Of a stretch of 64,000 nucleotides of DNA, positions 10,438 to 21,583 are shown piece by piece; position 1 is the stretch's first letter; every line of letters begins with the position of its first letter. Source of the stretch: Flectonema sp. DT1601 (taxonomy: Eukaryota; Euglenozoa; Diplonemea; Diplonemida; Diplonemidae); the NCBI GenBank assembly GCA_964019425.1, contig OZ025800.1, positions 1,189,501-1,253,500 on the forward strand, written 5' to 3'. The notes beneath the pieces were generated by a model. That model ran no database searches and was not told the DNA's origin. It worked only from the letters and a program-made list of their open reading frames with translations. The translations under genes were made by a program, and so were the position numbers.

Positions 10438-13012
10438 AACACGAAGAAATGTTGAAAAGGCAACCATTAAACTCCTCATGTAGCTCGACGGTATAATTCG
10501 ATTCACAACTAAATTAATTGTTAGTAGTTGGTTTAGCCAAAGCCAATTCTTCTTTTATATTATTGTATCAACTCAATGATACCATTCAATTGTTTTTAAT
10601 GGATAGCTGCGTGATAATGAATATCACAGTTATCCATCAAAGAAAGAAAACATCAGCAGATTATCACCCGTTACACCCCTCAGATTGCTCAGCTCAATTT
10701 TTTTTTTTTTTGCTCTCTAAAAAAAAAAAGAACCCCTTCAAGCATCACTGTAGTCACCGTATCGTTAACAGATATCTTGTTTGTTGTGATACATTATATT
10801 TTATAATGTAGGTCAATAATCTATTTTGACTATGTTATTTGTCACCTCTATTTCGAGTACTTTAGAGCGTCAGGGTATCGTCCTCTCCGCTCTCATGTTA
10901 GCCCCAATCAAGTTATAGTGTCACCACAATTATTGTGGTTCTGCTGTGTATGAATAATGTTGCCCCTTTCAAAAAAAAAAGAATACAAAAAAAAATAACC
11001 CACCTTGCGATAGCATTATTTATGTGTTTTCTCGTTGTTAGCTCACTGCGAGTTAAGATACCAAGTTATCAATCAATGTGGTACGTTCTCTGTATTCTAT
11101 TTCAGTACTACCGTATCCTCATCTGTTTGCTTCCGAGACACTACTCATCGCTCTATATTTTCACCCTCTTTGCTCAGTGGTCTTTCAGTTGGCATCCCAT
11201 GTCCCTTTAGTGACACTGGTGCCTCATTGGAACTAGTGTTTCACAAGTTGTTACTTATGTTTATATTAATGCTACTTCGTACTATTCTCTTTGATGATTT
11301 GTTTGATTATTTGTTTCAACTGAAACCCTCTTCGTGTGCCACATCTATTCGATTAAAGTTGCTTACTTACCTTCCCTATTTGGCGAAAATAATACGTTGT
11401 CGGCAGCACATGCTGATAGTTGTTCACTTAAAGTAAGTTAACTTTGTTATCCTTGCGACGAACAGGTGGAAAAAACGGTTTCAGGGTTGTGATTTCTCTG
11501 TCTGTGATATCGTCTCCTTTACGCTTCTCGGCTGTTGTTGTTGTTGTGTATTACTGACCATTCATTCGCAGCTATATGGGTTGAAACTTGTCATTACTAT
11601 TGTTCAGTCGTAGCGATTTTTCCATTTTTTTTTTTTAAATTTTCTCAGCCTTTCCTGAGGTGATTTTTCACTCTTTATTTATTTATGAAATGGAATGTAA
11701 ATTCATCTTATTCCAAGTCTCTTTTTCTTTTTTTTGTTCCTTTGTACGCTTCGTATTCTTCCTCAGTGGTCTGGTCCAGAACGACTGAGATTTCAATAAG
11801 AACAAAACTAATATAAAAAAAAAAAAACAAGCAAGAATATAAATTTATTAGCTGACATTCTCGGGGTTCGTTGAACCTTGGAATGCGGTTCTTGTTTTAT
11901 TCCACTCCCCTGTTTTATTATTTAACTTGCACTCCTCTTTAGTCATGTAGTATATATTTACATCGACTGTGTGTTGATGTAATGTGTGTGAGATTATTCG
12001 TTTGTGATTCCTCATGTCACGATCCCTTCTGTTTGTTTTCTCCTTCCTGCAACTGTTGCTTGTTTAGATAAAATAAATAAATTAGAAAATCGATAATCGA
12101 TCAAACGTACACAAAGCAATACGTTGCAAGTTTCTCAACTACTAAGGGAAAAATAGAACGTAAGCATCAAAATTATCTATAACCCCCTGTACTTTATTTC
12201 TGGAAGCAAATCTTGACTTACGGCTCCCTACAGTATTTCAGTTTTTTTTTTTATTATTTGTTTTGTCAGTTTACGGTTTTTTTTTTATAATTTTTTTTTT
12301 TTTTTAAAAATCAGTTCTCTCGAATTAGAGAATATTACCGAGTATTAGTGATAGAAAGAAAGGAAGAAAATAAATAACAAAAGTCTGTTGTACTGTAAGT
12401 GTGACCCAGAGTCTTTTACAATTGAGCAGTATAGTAGAGTACTCACTGCTGCTTGTTTTGTCACCACTGTAAGTATTACCAGCTGTTATCGCAGTGAGAT
12501 TATTATCTAATCATTATAGAACCCTTCTATTTATAGTTGATAGTTTAATAAGCTAGGCGAGGCGGAAAGCTAGAGATTGGTATTTATTAACCTTTCAGTC
12601 GATGCTACTTCAACAATCCATGCGAAATCTTCGGATATGGCTACGGATTGGGTCCTCTGTTACTGTGAGTTACCCTCCTAGAGCACTCATAATATACAGT
12701 AACGTTGGATTATTTAACTAACTAAAATATAACAAACTATTTTCTTACTAATTGATTAACAACATTTAATTTCCAATTCAATAAACTGGATTAGGTGATC
12801 AATTGGTTGATGTTGATTTGATCATTTATTTATTTGTAATAACTTCCCCGCAAAATTACTACACTTCTGCTATTTTGAATGAAGTCCCGCAGAGCATGCT
12901 GATGAAGGTAGTAAATAGAAGAGCAGAAAAAAGAATTGTGTTTTTTTTTTCTCTGTTTTTTTTTTTTCTGAACTTTTTCTTTTTATATCTTTTGATTTAG
13001 TGAAATGTTTTA

Positions 13013-13260
13013 TAAGGGCTCACGTCTATTTCGAGCAAATTCAATAACTCGATTCCGCACAACAATAAAATGACAACACGGAAATAGAGACATGTGCGCA
13101 GATAAGTTGGAGACTATCCTTTGCAAAGTGTTTTACCCGTACTAACATTACTTTAGTCAATCGTATTATAAATTAACAATGCTTGAATTAGTTAGGTTTA
13201 ATACAAAACAAATAATTTATATCATTATATAGGTATGCTCAAACACAGTTAACCTCCCTT
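13013..13260 (+). repeat. Dispersed repeat R1, copy 1
   Basis: This stretch matches 41718-41965 in order: GGCTCACG, CAATAACTCGATTCCG, AATGACAACACGGAAA, a GAGA-ATGTGC-GCAG-TAAGTT segment, then ACTAACATTAC-TTTAGTCAA and CAGTTAA. Substitutions and small indels are many. It has no coding frame. One copy is intergenic and the other sits in a probable intron. Confidence 0.7.
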
Positions 13261-14484
13261 TATTAAAAACACTAGTTCTTCGACATTTTAAACCATATTA
13301 ATGATGTCGCTCTCGAAACCCATACTAACCAAATGACGACTGATGACACGGCAGTGTCCGCCTACTTCTTCGCTGAAGAAGAAAGGATTTTATTAATTTT
13401 TAGCCCGAAACCCAACAGTTATTTAGTTTGTTGTCCTTACAATTGTTTGATTGGCTGATTATTAAAAGTACAGACTACTACAGAAGGCTTCACCATGGTC
13501 ACAGTTGTATTTTAAAAAAAAAAAAAAAAAAAATCGAAAACAATTATCCCTCCTTTTAAAAGAAAAAAAAAAAGAAATACTACTCTGTTTTTCTAAACTA
13601 ATAAACAACACAGCCTTATATTGTTTTTTTTAAAATCCTCTTCTTTTCCATCACCAATTTAACGCTGTGATACCACAGCAACAGATTGACCTCTCCATTA
13701 CTGAAGGTAAGAAGTATGGGATAGAACAATGTGTTTACTAAGCTCTCTATTCAGTATCATAACTTGACTATATCCCTATGCATGTTGTTAAGTATCACGA
13801 ATTAATTGTACAATAATAAGTTGGTTAGAGTTGCGGATATCAGACTTAGCTGATTTCGTGACAGACCACACTCTGGACCTCAACATGGTTGAGGTCGTAC
13901 CTCAGTTTAAATAAAACAACATGACTTGTCTTGTTTTGCCTCCTATCGTTCGCTCTGGCAGTTGTGGCCTTGTCCACATCCCTTTTCACTGCTCTGCAAT
14001 AATACTTCAGCATCTCTGAGAGAGGCTTACCGTGATATTCGACGTGGTTGATTATAATAGATTCTCTTTGTTTTTACGGAACCTTTTCTTGAGGTAGAGT
14101 AAATTTATAGGAATTGAAAAATTACTGTAATTATATTAAACAGTTCTCAGATTACGTTCCTCGTCTTCTCTTCATGAAATTAGTTTTCTTCTCTCTGAGT
14201 GAATGGTTTGAGAATAAATCAATTAGAAGGGAAAAAAAAAAAATCAATCGGAGACCATAAACAAACAGTAAAACACTCGAAAAAAAAAAGCAACAGAAAA
14301 AAAGCGAAAAAAGAAAAATCTCTCAATCGTGATCTATCTTTTGTTTTCGTAATTCAATTAATAAAATTCATTTTTTTCTTTTTACAGCAACAGAACCAAA
14401 AGAAGTGGTACGCATAGACTAGATACATAATCAACTTGTTAAGCACCTTTCTTATATTGTATCTCATCTCCCTCATCAGGACGA

Positions 14485-15474
14485 ATGCCGTCTACTCCTA
14501 TCGCACACGCATTATCACAATGCGATGCGGAGCCAACAATATTATTAAAAGTCCAGAGATACTTTGAGGAACAAAAATTAAACACTGCTGAAGAAGTGGT
14601 AAGGAAATTCTTATCAGCCAAAGACATTGCGAGAGGTTGTGGTTGCAGTATTGAAGAAGCTCAAAATATTTTAACTGACATTGGATTGGCAACCACTCTA
14701 ATGTGTGTTGGTTTATCTGATACAGAATATACAACACCCGCGTCACTAGGATGTCCGGTACTAAATAAGTTTTTAGATGGCGGATTCCCTGTTGGACAGC
14801 TTACAGAGTTAGCAGGTCCAGCTGGTGTTGGAAAGACACAAATATTACTTCAAACAGCAATCTATTCTATCTTACCAACAGTTAGTAAGGAATTATCGTA
14901 TTCCGTTTATATCGCAACAGAGATGTTTCCAGCAACTAGAATGAATCAATTATGTACCATAGTACACAATCGATATCCTGCAGTAGTTGGAAGTGCTAAA
15001 GAATTACTTAGTAGAGTGTTGGTATCATCAAGGAGGATAAAAGAAACTCCTTGGGAACATCTTCAAAGAGCAGTATCAGACTTAACAAGATTATCTGACA
15101 CTCATTCTATCTCTTGTGTTGTTATTGATTCTGTAGCTGCAGGTTGTTGTGATTTCGCTGGGGAAGCAATGGTCAGAGCACCTCATCTATCTTGGTTAGC
15201 ATCTGAACTAAAAAGAATAGCATCAACGAACTCTATTCCAATCATAACATCGAATCATGTTGTTGCTGACTTCTCATCTCATGTTGAAGGAGCTGTCAAA
15301 CCAGCTCTGGGAACTCTCTGGTCACATCTGGTAAACACTCGTTTAATAATATCACGTTCTGCTGATAGTCAGAATTCTACTCGTCAAATATCAATTACAT
15401 CATCTCCAAGTTTACCAAAACAAGTAATTGATTACTCAATCAATATTGATGGAGTCTTTGGTATTTCTCCTTGA
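14485..15474 (+). CDS. XRCC3: RAD51 paralogue, XRCC3-like recombinase
   Basis: This 329-residue protein is a RecA/RAD51-family ATPase, about the size of human XRCC3 (346). In other eukaryotes XRCC3 works with RAD51C in homologous recombination after strand breaks. An N-terminal helical region (about 1-80) precedes the phrase SLGCPVLNKFLDGGFP, which closely follows XRCC3. Walker A is GPAGVGKTQ (residues 111-119). A Walker B-type strand reads CVVIDSVAAG, and near the C-terminus PALGTLWSHLVNTRL matches the conserved XRCC3/RAD51C segment. The ATG lies 5 bases after a pyrimidine-rich AG at 14479, so the leader would be very short. The RAD51-family assignment is near certain; the choice of XRCC3 over RAD51C or RAD51D rests on the SLGCPVL and VIDSVAA wording. 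Confidence 0.85.
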   Translation: MPSTPIAHALSQCDAEPTILLKVQRYFEEQKLNTAEEVVRKFLSAKDIARGCGCSIEEAQNILTDIGLATTLMCVGLSDTEYTTPASLGCPVLNKFLDGGFPVGQLTELAGPAGVGKTQILLQTAIYSILPTVSKELSYSVYIATEMFPATRMNQLCTIVHNRYPAVVGSAKELLSRVLVSSRRIKETPWEHLQRAVSDLTRLSDTHSISCVVIDSVAAGCCDFAGEAMVRAPHLSWLASELKRIASTNSIPIITSNHVVADFSSHVEGAVKPALGTLWSHLVNTRLIISRSADSQNSTRQISITSSPSLPKQVIDYSINIDGVFGISP

Positions 15475-15601
15475 ACGTTGTCTTGTTAGTTTTCAACTAA
15501 TAACACAATTTTATTATGCGGCCTCATAAAACAAATCTCTCATACATATCGCAATTAATAGTACTTCATTGTAACCTTTTCTTTATCTTTCTCAGCTTTA
15601 C

Positions 15602-16636
15602 ATGAACCACAACATGGAACGGACTAAAAGACCATACAGAGGAGGATGGAACAGGATAATTAACCCTGCTAGTAAGTGTTATAAAGCAACAAGAAACAGG
15701 GAGCCTTATGGACCGAGCCTCGAGGAAAGACAGAAGAGAATGAGGACTGCGGTTGGGGAAATATCATTCAACACCCACAATGAGGTTTTAGAGAGAATTG
15801 AATTTGAGTTTGCGTTCCCTCCAGTTGAGGCTTATCCAGAAGGCTGGTTTGAGAAAAGTTCAACAAATGTTGAGGAAATATCAGAATGTGAGGAACTATA
15901 TAAATCCTCTCCATGTCGGAGTCTTGATGTGGATATGTCAGGTGTGAAGTCGAACTGTCTGACTGCTGAGTCAGGCAGACCTACTCCTGTTGAAGGATCA
16001 GCTATGCAGACCTCACCTTTTATTCCAACACCAGTTCGTAGACTTACTTTTAGTCTTCCGCATGCTAGTCCTGATCATCAATCGTTAGGTAATGCATCAC
16101 TACCACCTATTCCTCCAAAGTCTACAAAAGCTATTCAGAAAACACCAATTCCTGTTACACCATTTCAGTTTACTGATCCTTCTTCTAATGTAGCCAACAC
16201 TACTGGATGTATTAATAATTCACTTCCTAAGAAACTATTGACTGTCAGAAACACTTTAACTTCTCGTATTAGATCACAATCAGCAATGAAACCGGTAGTT
16301 GTAAAACCAACAGTTCACTCAAAGGTTGCAAACTACAAGCATGTTACTTCAAAGGTTCGTTCATTCACTGCCGCTGAGGCAAAGCGCGAGCGGAAACCGA
16401 TGTCACCAATTGACGCCCCTCATCAGAATGTTCAACAAACAGTTCCTTGTGTTGATAAGAAACAAAATCCTTCTTCGGTATTCACATTCGCTAAAGCATC
16501 AGCTGACAGCGACAGAGCTCGTGCTGTTGAAAAAGCAAGGAGACAAGCGGTAATGCGCAGCAGAGCATTTTGTGAGAAGAGAGAAAGGAAACATGTGCTC
16601 AAACAGACTCTTGCTAACCCTCGTTGGCATTGGTAA
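15602..16636 (+). CDS. Unrecognised basic Ser/Pro-rich protein
   Basis: This 344-residue protein matches no family I know. It is rich in Lys/Arg at both ends and in Ser, Thr and Pro in the middle, with no membrane segment or signal peptide, so it is probably an intrinsically disordered nuclear or cytoskeletal protein. The C-terminus is an Arg/Lys-rich helix that ends NPRWHW. Codon choice and lack of low-complexity runs look like those of neighbouring real genes. The ATG lies 6 bases after a strong pyrimidine-AG at 15595, which fixes the start. Confidence 0.75.
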   Translation: MNHNMERTKRPYRGGWNRIINPASKCYKATRNREPYGPSLEERQKRMRTAVGEISFNTHNEVLERIEFEFAFPPVEAYPEGWFEKSSTNVEEISECEELYKSSPCRSLDVDMSGVKSNCLTAESGRPTPVEGSAMQTSPFIPTPVRRLTFSLPHASPDHQSLGNASLPPIPPKSTKAIQKTPIPVTPFQFTDPSSNVANTTGCINNSLPKKLLTVRNTLTSRIRSQSAMKPVVVKPTVHSKVANYKHVTSKVRSFTAAEAKRERKPMSPIDAPHQNVQQTVPCVDKKQNPSSVFTFAKASADSDRARAVEKARRQAVMRSRAFCEKRERKHVLKQTLANPRWHW

Positions 16637-17413
16637 GCAGCATTGTGACCCAGCGTATCAATTTGTTATAATTCATAACTTTGGCAGTTATGGAACTTAC
16701 CACAGCAATCATTGATACGACTCTTTTGTATTTTAGCTTTGAAAATATCGATCAGCTGTATGATCTCAAGCACACCCGATGAAAAAAGGAAAAAAAAAAA
16801 AAATTGGATAAAAAGTGGTTCAGCAAAAATAACTATTTACTGTCTTTAAAAAAGAAAAGAACTTTTGTACCGATTGTTAGAAATTATTTCTTAAATTGCG
16901 AAACCAAAAAAAAAAAAAAAATAAAGAATTTTTTGATTAGAATAAAACAACAGAAAAAAAAAAAAAAAAGAGAAAGAAAAATTTTAAAACTGGTGTTAAT
17001 TCGCTTCCCGCTTTAATTAGATATTTTAGACTTTTTAAAATTGTTTTTTATTTTCCCGTGTCAAAAGTTTCTGAGGTCACTAGAAGCTTCTTCGTATTTT
17101 TGTCCTCCTCGTTAGCTTAGCCGTCTGAATACTAAAATTCCCTGAAGGAATTAAGATGAAGAAGTAAAAGTAGAAAAGTATTTTCGCGATTCAAATATCT
17201 AACGAGATGGTCATCCCCTCTAAAGAAGAATTATATTAAAGTGATGACGTGATGAGATTATTTCTATTTTACAGATATGGACAATAATGATGTTTTATTG
17301 CTGTGTTAGTGTAAAACTTATGAACTCCTTCATTTTGTTATGTAGTTAAATTAAACTATTTTTTATCTCAAAAGTGTGATTAGATGAACTAAGAGTCGGT
17401 TCTGGAAGTCCTG
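16637..17413. other. Non-coding intergenic stretch
   Basis: It is AT-rich with A runs near 16788-16803, 16906-16922 and 16954-16969. The frame at 16804-17016 is Lys-rich and made of these runs, so it is rejected. A possible acceptor AG for the next gene ends at 17374. Confidence 0.6.
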
Positions 17414-18459
17414 ATGCTGCATAGCAACACCGCAATGACTCAGAAACAACAAGAGAGTTGGTCGATACCAAAGAAAATTAAAAAACTTCAGAGCGAACTC
17501 CTCTCTCGAGATGATAAAACAGAAAAGAGAGGATTAGAACTAATTAGGGAAGCAGTCTATGAATTGACGTCTTTCGTATTTAATGAATTAGGTGCTGCAG
17601 CAACTCACATTAAACATCAATCAGGCTTAATTAGAGATTTACAAAGTAGATTAAGTGAATCTGAAGTGAATTCCCGTAAAGAATACTCTCCCAAGTCAAG
17701 TAGAAGTGGTAGTCCACAAAGGAGGGAATTGGAAGCAGTTTCGATGGCAAAGAAGAACTTCAAATCAACTGCAGCAATCAAAGAAGTAGTGACGACTCTG
17801 GTGACGGATTTCGAAGAACTTGAAAATCGTATTGAGAAGATGGAACTCATCCAGTCGAAGCATTTGGAAATAACAAAAAAAAACGACATTCGAGCTCGTT
17901 CAATATCTACTGAAGTGTCCAAAGCTGAAGCAGTTATAGAAACTCTTAGAGAAGAACAACTTAAGTTCTCACAGGCTACTATTCAAAATAAAGTTGACGC
18001 GCTATCTAAAAACTACCGTTTGAATGATATTTCGAGTCAGCAACCATTCATTGATGCCGTTCCTTATGTCAGTCAGACCAACACCAACAAGTTGAATGGA
18101 GGTGGTGGTGGTGGTGGTGGTGGTGGTGATAACAAAATCCGAAATGAGTTGACAGCAACCAGAGGTCGAATGGATGAAATTTCACACTTCGTTGACCAAC
18201 TTCGCGTTGATTTTGATTCCAACAAACGACCAACAGAATATCGACTTCAACGCCTTGAGTCATCACTCAGTGAGTCACATTCAAAGATGCAAATCCTCAC
18301 TCGCGATACTTCGCAATTAAAAACTGACACCCGTTCAGCTGTTCAGGTTTGAACTTATTCTTTTCTTTTTCACAGCGCGGCAGCAATACTTTAACAAACA
18401 AACAAAACACCCAACAGTCGATTTCCAATTTCCTTCAAATTGCATGTCCGATGCTGTAA
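17414..18459 (+). CDS. Coiled-coil protein with polyglycine hinge
   Basis: I read two exons, 17414-18346 and 18376-18459, giving 338 residues. The 29-base intron is very short; it has a GTTTGA donor and a strong pyrimidine-AG acceptor, and both exons join in phase 0. Without splicing the protein ends one codon past the donor at a TGA (312 residues). Most of the protein is charged coiled coil (about 30-185 and 245-335). A run of about ten glycines, encoded by a GGT repeat at 18098-18129, separates the two coils like a flexible hinge. The joined exon 2 continues the coil (NTQQSISNFL), which supports the intron. No family is recognised; a cytoskeletal or flagellar scaffold is plausible but unproven. 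Confidence 0.65.
18098..18129 (+). repeat. GGT microsatellite encoding polyglycine
   Basis: Roughly ten GGT/GGA triplets in a row lie inside the coiled-coil gene. Being in frame, length changes add or remove glycines only. Confidence 0.95.
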
Positions 18460-18702
18460 TTGATTAGAGGATTTGATTGATGAGGTCCTTTATTATGTAC
18501 AACAGATGGGCTGAGTGGAATGTATTATTACAAATAGTCTTCGCATCAAATATTTTATTTGTTTTTTTAGAACTTCAGTTTCTGGTACGTCATACACACT
18601 CTCTATGAATGTATTTTCATAATGTATTTTTAGTTTTTTTTTCTTTCTTGTGGAATCATCGAATAAATCACAATTCACATTACCAAATTCAGCACCCCAA
18701 CG

Positions 18703-20460
18703 ATGAGTAATAATAATGTGATTCACATTCAACTTGAGGACTCCCCCCTCCCAAGAATGGTAACAAAAAGTAGAGACGTAGTATTCATAAGTTCTTTAGT
18801 ACTGGGAGTGTGTGGTATAATATCTTATTTATGTTTATTGGAATGGTCTCCACCAACTGAGAAGTGGATCACTGCTGAAGGAGTTGGATGTCAACATCCG
18901 ATCTATTGCACTGGAGAGATCCTTCGTTCTATTCAATTAGCGCAAATATTCAATGATAGTAAAACATTCGTAGACATGCCAATAAAAACATCTGTACCAG
19001 ATGTGGAATTAGCCTATGCAGCTCTCACTAATAAAAGTGATCCTGTTGAGTTGGCAAAACTAGTTGAGAATAACTTTTTAAAAGCTGGATGGGAATTAGA
19101 AGTTGTGAATGCTACTGACTGGGTTCCGAATCCGAGGTTCTTATCAAATATAACAGATCAGAAGTTAAAGACTTTCGCACGGTCAGTTCACAACATCTGG
19201 AATCACTTAATTAGAAGATTTAATACGGGTTTATTATGTCCTGACTGCTACTCCAGCATGTCTCTGCCAAACAATTTCGTCGTTCCGGGAGGTCGTTTTC
19301 GAGAATTCTACTACTGGGATACATACTGGATACTTGAAGGTCTTTACGTATCTGGTATGTATGATACCGCTAAGGGAATCATTCACAATCTAATTAGTCT
19401 CATCACAAGACACGGGTTTATACCAAATGGAGCAAGGTTGTATTATTTGAATCGATCACAACCACCGCTGTTCGCAAAGATGTTGGAGCGATACATAGCC
19501 AACACTGATGATAAATCTATTCTAAAAGATGGTGTGAAGGCAGTTCAGAGAGAGTACTATTGGTGGATACGACACCGTTCAGTTTCTGTTTTTAGTGTGA
19601 AAACAGGTAGAACTTATGTTGTCAATAATTACAATGTGACAAACATAAATGGACCAAGACCAGAATCCTACATAGAAGATGTTAACACTTCCAGGGGACT
19701 ACCAGAAAAAGAAAAGATGAAACTATTCTCAAGCATCGCATCTGCAGCAGAGTCTGGTTGGGATTTCTCATCTCGTTGGCTGTCTGACCCGACAGCGAAA
19801 ACGATTTCTTCGATCAACACCTCGGCGGTAATTCCGGTGGACTTGAATTCAATTTTATATCAAAATGAAATGCTGCTCTACACTTGGCTGCAAAATACGT
19901 CCTACTTGGAAGCAGCAAACAAGCGCAAAGCAGCGATATTTGATCTGTTTTGGTCTCCAGAGAAGTCATTTTTTGTCGACTTCAACGTGACATCTATGAG
20001 GCAGTCTCAAAGTCTATTTCCTTCTGGAGCTTGGCCTCTGTGGGCAGGTATTGAACTTAGTCAGGGAGATATGATGAAGTTTGTTGGAACAGTGAAGTCA
20101 ATGGTATTTAAAGGAGGTATTCCAACTAGTGTAACTCATACTGGTCAGCAATGGGACTTTCCAAATGCCTGGTCACCACTTCAACACGTTATGATGTTAG
20201 TTATTAAGAGTGCTTCAAAATCTGTTTCAGAATCACTTGCTAACTCTTGGTTAGCTTCAAACTACTGCGGCTGGTCTCAAACAGGATATATGTACGAGAA
20301 GTATAACGTTACTCACCCAGGTGTACCTGGATCAGGTGGAGAGTACACAGTTCAAGAGGGATTCGGATGGACAAACGGAGTCGCTCTTTGGATTCTAAAC
20401 AATTACGGTCTCAACATGACTGCTCCTGATAGCTGTATTAAGTTTAAACATAAACTTTAA
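18703..20460 (+). CDS. Membrane-anchored trehalase (GH37)
   Basis: This 585-residue enzyme splits trehalose into two glucose units. Both family signatures are present: PGGRFREFYYWDTYW (from residue 195) and QWDFPNAWSPLQ (483-494). The segment ESGWDFSSRW carries the catalytic acid Asp (D354), and GGEYTVQEGFGWTNG (from about 545) matches the region that carries the base in characterised GH37 enzymes. An N-terminal span (about 26-46) after a short cytosolic head, with no signal cleavage motif, suggests a type II membrane enzyme facing the lumen or outside. Several NxS/T sites fit that. The gene appears intact. The ATG lies 10 bases after an AG at 18692. It implies use of internal or environmental trehalose. 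Confidence 0.95.
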   Translation: MSNNNVIHIQLEDSPLPRMVTKSRDVVFISSLVLGVCGIISYLCLLEWSPPTEKWITAEGVGCQHPIYCTGEILRSIQLAQIFNDSKTFVDMPIKTSVPDVELAYAALTNKSDPVELAKLVENNFLKAGWELEVVNATDWVPNPRFLSNITDQKLKTFARSVHNIWNHLIRRFNTGLLCPDCYSSMSLPNNFVVPGGRFREFYYWDTYWILEGLYVSGMYDTAKGIIHNLISLITRHGFIPNGARLYYLNRSQPPLFAKMLERYIANTDDKSILKDGVKAVQREYYWWIRHRSVSVFSVKTGRTYVVNNYNVTNINGPRPESYIEDVNTSRGLPEKEKMKLFSSIASAAESGWDFSSRWLSDPTAKTISSINTSAVIPVDLNSILYQNEMLLYTWLQNTSYLEAANKRKAAIFDLFWSPEKSFFVDFNVTSMRQSQSLFPSGAWPLWAGIELSQGDMMKFVGTVKSMVFKGGIPTSVTHTGQQWDFPNAWSPLQHVMMLVIKSASKSVSESLANSWLASNYCGWSQTGYMYEKYNVTHPGVPGSGGEYTVQEGFGWTNGVALWILNNYGLNMTAPDSCIKFKHKL

Positions 20461-20769
20461 TCAGTCCTACCACTACTACTACTCTCTCCATATATTTATA
20501 ACTAACCCATTCTAACGTCTCCTAAGTAAATAGTGCCTCCTCTCCTTCCCTCCGACTGATAATATCAGCAGCAGTGGAATATGAGGATCACAATATTTGG
20601 TATCAAAACTATTCTGTGGAACGTTGTAAGGATAATGATATCTCGCGTGTGCTGTCTGTCCGAAACTTTCTTTTTATATTACAACTAACCTATTCACGAC
20701 GTCTCTTACTTTTCGACATGCAATTTCTTATCGTCGAGTTTTAAGATTAACACACCAGTCACTTTACAG
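20461..20769. other. Intergenic stretch
   Basis: About 310 bp with no gene visible. It ends in the pyrimidine-AG at 20769 that precedes the next gene. Confidence 0.6.
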
Positions 20770-20795
20770 GATAAAACATGACTGGATGAGTAACA

Positions 20796-21320
20796 ATGCA
20801 CTCACTGTTAGAAATTGAAATTTTAGACAACAATAAAATAATAACAATTGCTGAGTTGGAATCGCAGTTTACAAAACCAACTAAAGAAATTTGCGAAGAA
20901 GTTATCAAATTCGCGGAAGCCAACGAACACGATTGTCGTCTTCACTACTCAACGATGGTAGTAAATAATAATATTATTGAGTTGAAGGTAAAAGCTTATT
21001 TCACATATCAAAGACCACACTGTAACTCAACAGTTCTGTACGCAGTGTCTTCTAATAGCTGGGTTGGTAAAGATAATCAAACTGTTCTCCCCTCGGGTGA
21101 GTATCCTGTGGGAGGGGTGCCTCGAATAAGTTTGCCTCCGAGTTTTTCAACAATTCCGTTGTCGGAGTGTCCGGTTCCGTCAAAAACGAAGAGAAAATGG
21201 AATCAAAATTCCAAGTCAGTTACAAGAAAACAAAGACAGCAACAAGGACGTCAAAACACTATCGAAATTGTCGAAGTCGATGAAACAACACCTGAAGAAC
21301 CCGTCATAGTAATTGAGTAA
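20796..21320 (+). CDS. Small protein with weak POLD3-like N-terminus
   Basis: This 174-residue protein is not firmly recognised. Its first 65 residues (NKIITIAELESQF, a helix, then CRLHYSTMVV) resemble in order the N-terminal winged-helix region of POLD3/Cdc27, the DNA polymerase delta accessory subunit, which reads roughly 'K-IVTYK-LS', helix, 'LH-TYLV'. The rest is a basic patch (about 128-150) and an acidic Val/Glu-rich end. It is much shorter than POLD3 (over 400 residues) and lacks a PCNA-binding motif at the C-terminus. Two out-of-frame ATGs (20778 and 20786) lie between the AG at 20769 and the chosen start. The POLD3 link is a weak inference. Confidence 0.6.
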   Translation: MHSLLEIEILDNNKIITIAELESQFTKPTKEICEEVIKFAEANEHDCRLHYSTMVVNNNIIELKVKAYFTYQRPHCNSTVLYAVSSNSWVGKDNQTVLPSGEYPVGGVPRISLPPSFSTIPLSECPVPSKTKRKWNQNSKSVTRKQRQQQGRQNTIEIVEVDETTPEEPVIVIE

Positions 21321-21583
21321 TTGAGGGGTAGTAGTGGTTAGGATCTGAGTACTTTGATATCCGTGTCGGGCTATTTGAAATTTGTAAATTTTTGAATGCA
21401 AAATTTTCCGGAATGCGCGAGTTTTATTTTTTTTTAAACACCACTACCTTCCCTTAAAACAAATAATTAGAGCAGCCTGCAATCGTTGATAGCGATTAGC
21501 TTCATTCATCCTTTTTCTGTATTATGAAATCATAACTTCACGACAGCCAATAATAAGATCTCTTTGGTTATGACGATAATAAA

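Larger units (their letters stand above)
7354..14479. other. 7.1 kb stretch with no recognisable gene
   Basis: No protein gene is convincing on either strand. The frames present (8930-9241, 10138-10398, 11035-11436 and others) begin at TTG or cross homopolymers, and none shows a family motif. T or A runs are abundant, including about 33 T at 10403-10435. Two parts stand out: a stretch of about 7610-8450 with fewer homopolymers and a GC-rich hairpin at 8220-8237, and a dispersed repeat near 13013-13260. In an array otherwise spaced at a few hundred bases, this gap could be a boundary between transcription units, a home for RNA genes, or decayed sequence. Confidence 0.6.

Noticed and set aside
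11035-11436. 133-codon + frame in the long gap
   Set aside because: TTG start and Leu/Phe/Ser-rich composition typical of T-rich DNA; no motif.
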